A stretch of 62,519 bases of DNA, taken from Alphaproteobacteria bacterium. GTDB lineage: Bacteria; Pseudomonadota; Alphaproteobacteria; Rs-D84. Positions 51,918 to 60,700 of the stretch are shown piece after piece (within the stretch, counting starts at the first letter, position 1; every line of letters starts with the position of its first letter). Below the pieces are notes generated by a model. It was not told the origin of the DNA. It searched no databases and saw only the letters and a list, made by a program, of their open reading frames with translations. A program made the translations under genes and the position numbers. The stretch covers positions 80,524-143,042 of the forward strand of contig JAFURB010000003.1 in the NCBI GenBank assembly GCA_017472065.1, written 5' to 3'.

Positions 51918-53198
51918 ATGAGATTAATGCCACGCAGTTTCTTGGCCCGAACAATATTGATGATTTTAGTTCCCCTGGTTATCGCCCAGGTAATTGTTGC
52001 CAATGCTTTCTTTGGAAATCACTGGTCACGTGTTCATGACACATTGGCACGCACCCTGGCAGGCGAGGTAACAACAATGATGAACTTTATGGACGATGGC
52101 AACGCCGCATCTGCCCAACAGATGGCGCGTGACATTGGTATAAATGTATCTGTGCATCAATCGCTGAACCGTCCAAAACATAACGATAATGATGCCGCAG
52201 AAACAGGCCGTCTGGCATCTGAATTATCAAAACGGCTAAAACGCCCCGCAAACATATACATGGACAAGGGCAAACGCCTGGTATTTATTGATGTTCCAAC
52301 GCGCGACAACCAGATTGCAACATTTGGCACATCACTATATCGCATATATTCAACCAGTACCGAAGTGTTTATCATCTGGTTAATCGGTTCAATTTTAATC
52401 GTTTCTATATTGGTAACACCGTTTATCATCATGCACACGCGCAGCATCCGCCGTATCGCACGCGCGGCCGGCCGATTTGGCCGTGGTCTGGATGCGCCGG
52501 GATTTGAACCAACTGGTTCCAAAGAAATCCGCGAAGCCGCCACCGCCATGATAACGATGAAGGAACGTCTTAATCGATACAATCGCACACGCACAGACAT
52601 GTTAAACGCGGTCAGTCACGACCTGAAAGCACCATTGACACGCATGCGCCTGAACATTGAAACGGGTGGGGCGACGGATGCTGATTTAATCCGCGACATT
52701 GACCGTATGACAGAAATGGTGAACGGATACCTGGCGTTTGCCCGTGGCGAAATGCCAGAAATAGAGCAGGCGACCGAATTACCCCCAATTCTAACCCGCA
52801 CTGTTCGTGATGCCGCCGGAGACAAGAAAATCATCACTGATTTTCCGGAAAGTCCAATTCAGTTCTATGCCCGTCCAATGGCACTGGCACGCGCATTTGC
52901 AAACATCATTGAAAACGCGGCGCGTTATGCCAAAACGACTGTTAAAATCAGTGAAATTGATTCCACCGACCATGTCGAAATTATTATCGAAGATGACGGT
53001 CCCGGCATCCCAGACGATAAAAAGAAAGATGCCATGCGCCCATTTGTCCGTCTGGATGATGCGCGTGGCACCGACACGGGCGGAACAGGCCTGGGGCTGT
53101 CTATTGCACAGACTGCGATTGAAAACCACGGCGGTCAAATATTCCTGGAAAACAGCGACCTTGGTGGTCTGCGTGTTCGGATTGTATTGCCGATATAA
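51918..53198 (+). CDS. EnvZ-type sensor histidine kinase
   Basis: 426 residues. Two membrane helices (about 13-33 and 152-175) bracket a periplasmic sensor of about 115 residues. A HAMP segment follows, then the DHp helix with the phospho-His in AVSHDLKAPLTRMRLN, and the ATPase domain with NIIENAARYA, DDGPGIPDDKK and GGTGLGLSIAQT. Partner of the preceding regulator. Signal unknown. Confidence 0.92.
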   Translation: MRLMPRSFLARTILMILVPLVIAQVIVANAFFGNHWSRVHDTLARTLAGEVTTMMNFMDDGNAASAQQMARDIGINVSVHQSLNRPKHNDNDAAETGRLASELSKRLKRPANIYMDKGKRLVFIDVPTRDNQIATFGTSLYRIYSTSTEVFIIWLIGSILIVSILVTPFIIMHTRSIRRIARAAGRFGRGLDAPGFEPTGSKEIREAATAMITMKERLNRYNRTRTDMLNAVSHDLKAPLTRMRLNIETGGATDADLIRDIDRMTEMVNGYLAFARGEMPEIEQATELPPILTRTVRDAAGDKKIITDFPESPIQFYARPMALARAFANIIENAARYAKTTVKISEIDSTDHVEIIIEDDGPGIPDDKKKDAMRPFVRLDDARGTDTGGTGLGLSIAQTAIENHGGQIFLENSDLGGLRVRIVLPI

Positions 53199-53202
53199 CA
53201 AT

Positions 53203-53230
53203 AAAATCCCCAATTTTGGGGATTTTTATT
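53203..53230 (+). terminator. Terminator of the two-component operon
   Basis: Stem AAATCCCC / GGGGATTT with a 6-nt loop and a T-rich tail. Confidence 0.85.
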
Positions 53231-53270
53231 TTGCTCCATATACGGTACAATAATACCATATTGATTTTTC

Positions 53271-53299
53271 TTGACTTTTCTGGTGCGTTGGGGCATAAT
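53271..53299 (+). promoter_or_regulatory. Promoter of rplM-rpsI
   Basis: -35 TTGACT (53271-53276), 17-nt spacer, -10 CATAAT (53294-53299), then AGCCACGC. Nearly the same core and discriminator as the rpsP promoter. Confidence 0.7.
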
Positions 53300-53337
53300 A
53301 GCCACGCTTTAATTTATAAACACAAGGGAAAACAAAA

Positions 53338-53811
53338 ATGGCAGCGACAAAATCGTTAAAAAAGTGCGAATTAGATGCCAAATGGTATTTAATTGACGCA
53401 ACTGATTGCACGTTGGGTCGTTTGGCGGCATATACTGCAAACATCCTGCGCGGCAAGAATAAGCCAACATGGACACCAAACATGGATTGTGGTGACCACG
53501 TTATCATCATCAACGCGGACAAGGTTGCTTTGTCTGGTCGCAAGGCTGACAAAGATCGCTTCTTCTGGCACTCATTGTGGACAGGTTCATTGAAATCACG
53601 CACATTGGGCCAAATGCGTTCTGAAAAACCAGAAACATTGGTTACAAACGCGGTTAAACGCATGATGGGCCGTCGTACGACTGTTGCATTGGCGAACAAG
53701 CGTTTAAACAAATTGCATGTTTATGCTGGTTCTGAACACAAACATGCGGCACAGAACCCAGTCGTTATTGATTTCGCATCATTAAATCGTAAAAACAAAA
53801 GGGGCGAATAA
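53338..53811 (+). CDS. rplM: 50S ribosomal protein L13
   Basis: 157 residues. [36 protein letters not shown] and [11 protein letters not shown] are L13 marks. AAGGGA before the ATG. Its stop overlaps the rpsI start by one base. Confidence 0.97.
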   Translation: MAATKSLKKCELDAKWYLIDATDCTLGRLAAYTANILRGKNKPTWTPNMDCGDHVIIINADKVALSGRKADKDRFFWHSLWTGSLKSRTLGQMRSEKPETLVTNAVKRMMGRRTTVALANKRLNKLHVYAGSEHKHAAQNPVVIDFASLNRKNKRGE

Positions 53812-54296
53812 TGGCAGAAGCAAAAAAGACAGCCACAAAAACAACAACTAAAAAGGCTGCAACAACCAAATCAACTGCCAAAAAGGCACCGGTTGTTACA
53901 CCAAAATTAAACGACGCAACATATGCAACTGGCAAACGCAAAGATTCCGTTGCACGTGTGTACATGATGCCGGGCAAGGGCAACATCACTGTAAACGGCA
54001 AACCTTCTTCTGAATATTTCCGTCGTGCAGTATTGCAAATGATTATTGCCCAGCCATTTGGCGTTGCAAAACGTGAAACATCATACGACATCGTTGCTTT
54101 TGTCGAAGGTGGTGGTTTATCTGGCCAGGCCGGCGCCGTTAAACACGGCATTTCCAAGGCCCTGGAAAAGCAGGAACCAGAATTACGCGCTGCATTAAAG
54201 GCCGCCGGATTCTTGACCCGCGACAGCCGTGTTGTTGAACGTAAACACTACGGTTTCCGCAAGGCCCGTCGTTCTACACAGTTCAGCAAACGTTAA
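53811..54296 (+). CDS. rpsI: 30S ribosomal protein S9 with a Lys/Ala/Thr-rich N-terminal extension
   Basis: 161 residues. After about 35 residues of low-complexity basic sequence comes the S9 core: [40 protein letters not shown] and the C-terminal [20 protein letters not shown] with the terminal KR that touches P-site tRNA. Coupled to rplM. Confidence 0.97.
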   Translation: MAEAKKTATKTTTKKAATTKSTAKKAPVVTPKLNDATYATGKRKDSVARVYMMPGKGNITVNGKPSSEYFRRAVLQMIIAQPFGVAKRETSYDIVAFVEGGGLSGQAGAVKHGISKALEKQEPELRAALKAAGFLTRDSRVVERKHYGFRKARRSTQFSKR

Positions 54297-54313
54297 TATT
54301 GTTTGTGGAATTC

Positions 54314-54339
54314 AAAACCGTCCATCTGGACGGTTTTTT
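54314..54339 (+). terminator. Terminator of rplM-rpsI
   Basis: Stem AAAACCGTCC / GGACGGTTTT with a short loop and six T. Confidence 0.88.
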
Positions 54340-54401
54340 ATTTTCCCCACCCACCTTGGTGGGTTACCACGACAAACAAAAGTTTATCGCAGAAAGTACA
54401 A

Positions 54402-54427
54402 ACAGAATTTTTTGCAAAAAATTCTGT
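54402..54427. repeat. Perfect 26-bp palindrome
   Basis: ACAGAATTTTTTG followed by its exact reverse complement CAAAAAATTCTGT; it leads into the first palindromic repeat. It could act as a hairpin on either strand. Confidence 0.9.
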
Positions 54428-54557
54428 CATCCCGTGGCGTATCGGGCCCCGAAAAATTCTTTTGAATTTTTTGGGTGATGGTGACCACGGGACCCAGGTC
54501 ATGTTTGCCTTGTTATTTGTATACACCTGGTTTCTGGGGTCAGGCCCCGGAATGACA
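54425..54557. repeat. Palindromic intergenic repeat 1 (MITE-like)
   Basis: Ends are imperfect inverted repeats (TGTCATCCCG and CCGGAATGACA). Inside are CCCGTGG/CCACGGG, a nested hairpin AAAAATTC/GAATTTTT, ACCCAGGT/ACCTGG and GGGGTCAGGCCCC. The words resemble the GTCATCCCGTGG...CCACGGGATC repeats of Rickettsia intergenic regions. No ORF of note. Confidence 0.7.
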
Positions 54558-54564
54558 ACGGGGG

Positions 54565-54674
54565 TTGTCATTGCGAGCCAAGCAAAGCGCAGGCGTGGCA
54601 ATCCAGTTTTATGTATTCCTATTTGTTTCTATTTACTGGATCGCCACGGGTGTTTCACACCCTCGCGATGACAA
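54565..54674. repeat. Palindromic intergenic repeat 2 (MITE-like)
   Basis: Long inverted repeat: TTGTCATTGCGAG pairs with CTCGCGATGACAA, and GGCGTGGCAATCCAGT with ACTGGATCGCCACG. The word GTCATTGCGAG...GTGGCAATCCAG belongs to a palindromic repeat type seen in many bacterial genomes. It starts 7 bp after repeat 1. Confidence 0.75.
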
Positions 54675-54729
54675 AAGGGTGCCCCCACTAAACTTTTATT
54701 TATCTAAGTATTAATTAATAGAATCCACA

Positions 54730-54764
54730 ATTGCACTTTGAACTTTGCACTCTGAACTTTGAAA
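54730..54764. repeat. Solo heptad array without a gene
   Basis: Five units: ATTGCAC, TTTGAAC, TTTGCAC, TCTGAAC, TTTGAAA, the same heptad family as around the four-helix-bundle genes but with no such gene nearby. It abuts the terminator at 54762. Confidence 0.85.
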
Positions 54765-54790
54765 AAATCCCGCCAACGGCGGGATTTTTT
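54762..54790 (-). terminator. Terminator of the giant Cys-rich gene
   Basis: Stem AAAAATCCCGCC / GGCGGGATTTTT with a 3-nt loop; the stop codon of the giant gene follows directly at 54791. Confidence 0.85.
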
Positions 54791-57700
54791 TTACTGGTTA
54801 TCATTTACGACCGAGTATGTCGTTGTTCCGTTCTTGACCTTGGCCTTGCTGGACAACGATGTACTCAACACACCATAGAACGTCTTGTCACCAATTTTGA
54901 CATTCAATGCCGGTGTACCGCGTTTTGCACCACGCAGATAAATTGTATTTGCGCCCATATGCAACTTGCGTCCACAGTCATCTGCTTCGTTCGCACACGC
55001 ACCCGAACCACATGTCACCAGTCCTGTTCCACATGCCGTGCGTGTCAATGCATCATTCGCTGAATAATATCCTGTACCCACCGCCTGACATACATTGGCA
55101 TACAAATCGGTTAATGTTTTATTTGATGTGTATTGGGTCGCTGTACTACTGTTGTTAAATGTACTGTTATAATACCCACCATTGCACGTCAAAGCATTTC
55201 TATTAACCCAACATGTCTTTGATGTTCCATCAATCCCGTAAGTATCTGCCCCTGTATCAACATAGCAACTATACGCTGTCATTACACCATCATCCAAAGT
55301 CTTAGACTTAAATGTAACATTACATCCCGAACGAACTGTATGATCTCCAGTTGAACCACCATTCCAATAACTATACGAAGATACATTTGCAGTATCATTA
55401 GTTGCCGCCGGACAACTTAAACAAGAAGCCTGACCTGTACTTGGCTGATACGTCGCACCGGTACATGCCGAACAACTGGACGTGCCACCATAGTTCACGG
55501 TATGTGCTGGCTTGTAATAACCTGCGGCGCACGTTCCGCTTGCACTGGATTCTTTTTCCGTGGCGACATACTTACCACCCGCAACACTCATCAAACATTG
55601 CGATTGCGCGCTGTACCCAGTTGTTCCACTTGTATAACCGCTTGGACAATCTGTATTACCGCCGGCACTGCCATAATAGACCTTGACCGAACCCGCACAC
55701 CAATCGCCCGCTGGACACGCCGCCTCTGACGTCGCCTTGGCGGTTACGTATTTCCCAGCCGATGTCGTGGCATAGCATTGGGTATTCTTACTTGCCCCCG
55801 CATCTGATGCCTTGTAAATCGCACCCAATCCAGTACAGGTACTGTTTCCACCGGTTGTTGTCCCCGTGCCATAGTAAATCGTTGTTCCACCTGGGCAGTA
55901 ATACGGACTGATACACGCCGTTTCTCCCGCGCCCTTGGTGGCAACGTATTTACCCTCCGTCGTTTTCAAATAACAACTGTTGACCGATGTTGTACCCGCC
56001 GCAGACAGCGTGTACTTGCTGTTGGTTCCACTACTACACGTGCTGCACGCATTACTATTCTTATAGTAATTCGCAGAACAACCCGCCGTGGCTGCAATCG
56101 TACACAGATTTGTCATTGTGTTTGTTGTTGCCCACGATGCTGTTTCCCAATCGCTTACCCCGGTTGCATTTGAACACGTTGCGTTACAACTGGTTGCGCC
56201 CTTGGCGGATGTCGTCTTACCGTCCTGACATGCTGTACATGCACTTGCCCCCGCCGCACTATATGACCCCAGTACACATTCGGTCCCCGCCGACACACCG
56301 GCAACACAGAACTTACCCGCCGGGCAAGGTGTTGAACCTCCAGTGCTGTTATAGTATACCTTTACACTACCTGGGCAATAGGATCCGGCTGGACACGATG
56401 TTTCGGTTGCATCCTTTGCCGTTTTGACATAAGACTTCGCCGTTGTCGTTGCATAGCAATCCGTGCTTGCATCACGTCCGGCATCTGATGCCTTGTATAT
56501 CGCCCCCAGGGCCGTACATGCATTGCGTGTACCGGTCTTGGTCTGGCTGACCGTTTCTGTACCAGAACGATAATACCCATTGCCAACATCTGTACATGCT
56601 GCACCATTGCTTGCCACATATGTACCCGCTGCACATGTTACCTTACAACTTGTAACACCTGCGTGGTTCGCCGCTGTTGTACCACTGTTGGCATAGTCAC
56701 TGTCACATGCTGTACAACTTGACGCACCTGCATTAGAGTAGGTATTTGCCGCACACACCGCAGGACACGAACTGGTCGCACTCGTTCCATAACATCCTGC
56801 ATCAATATTCGAACAACTTGTCGCTCCAGCTGAACTGTACTTACCACCACCACACGCAGTCTTTACACCACTGCTACAGTAATTACCAGCTTCACACTTA
56901 GTCTGACCTGTGCGTGTCGTTTCTGTACCACCAGTTGAGTAATACCCACTGGTTACAGTCGAACAACTTGCCGCACCAGATGACGAGTACTTATTATTAC
57001 TACCGCATGCTGTCTGGCTGCCGGCACCCGCTGGGCAATAATACCCGGCAGAGCAGGTCGAACAACTTGATGTACTACCATACGCTACTGTATGCGCCGC
57101 TTTATATGTTCCACCAGCACATGTATCCCAATTGCTACTGTTATCACCAGCTGTGCCAATGTATTTACCAGCACTAACCGAGATTATACAGCTTGCCGCA
57201 TTCGCGTGTGCCGCCGCAGTTGTACCGCTGTTCTTATAGTCTGTTGGACATGACGAACATGAAGATGCGCCTGCCGCAGAATACGTGTTGTCTGTCGTAC
57301 ATATCGCACATGATGATGTTGAGCCATACGCTACTGTATGCGCCGCTTTATATGTACCTGCCAAACATGTGGACAGTGTCGCACTATTCTTAGTTCCTAC
57401 ATATTTACCCCCAGTTACACTTATATCGCACTGTGTCGCTGCCGTCTTACCGTTGCTGGTGTCCGCCGTATAGCCACTTGGACAGTCGTACTTAACACCA
57501 CTTGTACAATAGGTTGCGCCTGTACACTGGCTCTGACCTGTGCGTGTCGTTTCTGTACCACCAGTTGAGTAATATCCACTGGTTACCGTCGAACATGAGG
57601 CCGCACCAGATGACGAGTACTTGTTATTGCTGCCACATTCCGACTGACTACATGCACCAGCCGCCGCATAATACCCTGCATCTGCCTTGGTCTGACTGCT

Positions 57701-60700
57701 TGCACCTGCTGCCGCATAGTAACCCGCATCTGTCTTCGCACAAGACGATGTAGAACCGTATGCTACTGTATGTGCCGCTTTATACGTACCACACGCACAC
57801 GTATCCCAGTTACTACTATTATCACCCGCAGTTCCAATATATTTACCTCCAGTTACACTTATATCACACTGTGTCGCAGCTGTCTTACCGTTGCTGGTGT
57901 CCGCCGTATAGCCACTTGGACAATCGTACTTAACACCACTTGTACAATAGGTTGCGCCTGTACACTGGCTCTGACCTGTGCGTGTCGTTTCTGTACCACC
58001 AGTTGAGTAATATCCACTGGTTACAGTCGAACATGAAGCCGCACCAGATGACGAGTACTTATTATTACTACCACACTCTGTCTGGCTGCCGGCACCCTCT
58101 GGGCAATAATATCCAGCAGAGCAGGTCGAACAACTTGATGTACTACCATATGCTACTGTATGCGCCGATTTATATGTTCCACCCGCACATGTGGACAACG
58201 TCGAACTGTTCTTAGTTCCTACATATTTACCATCGGCTACACTAATCTTACAGCCTGACTGTGTGGTTACACCTGTGCCACCGGCCGTATAACTGCCTGG
58301 ACAATCTGTATTACCACCAACGTTCTCCCAATACAGCGTTGTTGACAGACAGTAATCACCGCTTGGACATGTTGTTTGTGTTGTATCTGTTTTTGCTTTT
58401 ACATACTTACCTGCTGTCGTTTTGATATAGCAATCACTTGCCGCATCAGAACCCGCCGATGACGATGCATACAATCCACCACCCAATGTGTTACATGCTG
58501 TTGCCTCACTAGAAGATGCTGGACAATAGCTATTTGCTGGGCATGATGTTGAACCTCCCGTCGTGTTTCTGCCAGATACAGAACCACCCTTATAGATAGT
58601 AACGCCACCGGCACAATAGCTTCCCGCTGGGCAATACACTTCACCTGCGCCCGCTTCTTTAACATACTTCGTCGCAGTAGTGGTCAAATAACAATCGTTT
58701 GCATCATCTGAACTTGTCGCTGATTTTGTATATGGCGATACACACGCGCTACGCCCACCGGTTGAACCATAATATATATTAGTCGCCGGACAATAGTAGT
58801 TCGCTGTACATGCTGTCTGGGTCGATGTATTCGCCGTCGCGATATACTTACCGCCCGTCGTCGTACCATAGCAATCTGATGCTGCATCTGAACTTGCCGC
58901 AGATGTCGTATAGAACGAACCTAAACTTGTACATGCATTACGCCCACCGGTTGAACCATAATATATATTAGTCGCCGGGCAATAGTAGTTCGCTGTACAT
59001 GCTGTCTGGGTCGATGTATTCGCCGTCGCGATATACTTACCCGCCGTCGTCGCACCATAGCAATCGGATGCCTCATTTGAACCTGATGCCGACGTCGTAT
59101 AGAATGAACCTAAACTTGTACACGCTGTACGATTTGTTCCACCTGTGCAGTAATAGTTCGCTGTACACGTTGAACATGTCGTATTGCCCGTTGTCGTGTT
59201 ATATGTACCCGCCGCACAGGTCACACATGCACTGGATGCAGACGAACCTGTGTTCGCATTCGCTGTACCAGCAGGGCACAAGTTTTGTCCACCCGATGAT
59301 GTGCCATATTTACCATAATACACATTAGTTGCTGGGCAGTATGAACCCGCTGGACATGTTTCTTGGGTGCTACTGTACTGGGTCTTGATGTATTTACCCC
59401 CAGTCGTAGTACCATAACAACTGCCCGAACCTATCGCGCCACCCAAAGATGTTGTATAGAATGCCCCCAGGTTTGTACATACCGGACAACTTGTCCCACT
59501 GACATAGTAATTTTTGTTCGCTGACAACGCACTGCTGACCGATGCGGTACCATATGTAATTGTCGTTCCGCTAATACTGCTGGCGGTGCGTTTAATGGTA
59601 CCACTGGCACATCCCGACGGCGTCTGTGTCTGATAACACGCCGTATATGCAGATGCCGTTGTGCTGGTTGTCGCGGTCGACCAACCGGTTGCTGTTGTAC
59701 ATGCTGTACGTGCACCAGATTTGCAATAGTATGCATTTCCACAATTCTGCAATGTATAGTTATTAGACTTATACATACCATCCGTTACAGAATCACATGA
59801 TGTTTGACCTGTATCGGCCTGCCACTGATTTGTACCAGAACACGCGGCAATACCTTGATTACTGTTGGCATTAAAGTTATATGTACCATCGTTTGCACAA
59901 TAATTACCCTTGGTACAGGTTGAACATGTGCTGCCACCTGCCGCCAGGTAATTACCCGCCGTACATGTAATCTTACAATCTGTCTTGGCATCTGAACCTG
60001 CGGCTGATGTCATATCGCCCGGACATTCATTTGGACACGCGGTTGTAGAACCTGTGCTGGTTGTATAGCAACCCGCCGTCACCTTGCCACAAGCATAGCT
60101 GCTTAAGCATCCATTACCCGCCGCCGTTGGTGTTGCCGATGTACCGCCACCGGTTGAATAGTAACCGGCATTAACTGCACCAGACCCCTGGGCGGTTGTT
60201 GCGCCGGCCGCGCCATAACGCCCCGCCGCAATTGGACCGCATTCCTTGCTACTAATACAGCCTGTGCCAGCCTTGGTTGGTGTTGCCGATGTACCACCAC
60301 CGGTTGAATAGTAACCGGCATTAACTGCACCAGACCCCTGGGCGGTTGTTGCGCCGGCCGCGCCATAACGCCCCGCCGCAATTGTGCCACCACTATAACT
60401 GGTCGAACATACCGAACCCGTCGCATTTGTACCACAACCTGTGTTATAGTAACCCGCGTTTACCGCACCATCACCATTTGCAGTTGTCGCACCACCTGCT
60501 GTATAGCGTCCTGCACTAACCGCGGTCTGTGAACAAGAACCCTTTGCCGCATAATAACCTGCATCTGTTGTCTTACATGCACTGGATGCAGACGAACCCG
60601 TGGCACTATTATATTTACCTGCAACACAGTCTGTTTTGCCACCAGTTGAGCCATAGTAAACCGTTACCGAACCCGGGCAATACCCACCACATGTACATGT

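Noticed and set aside
56880-60400. Regularly repeated DNA that could suggest a CRISPR array
   Set aside because: Repeat periods are multiples of 3, the minus-strand frame stays open throughout, and there are no short identical repeats with unique spacers.
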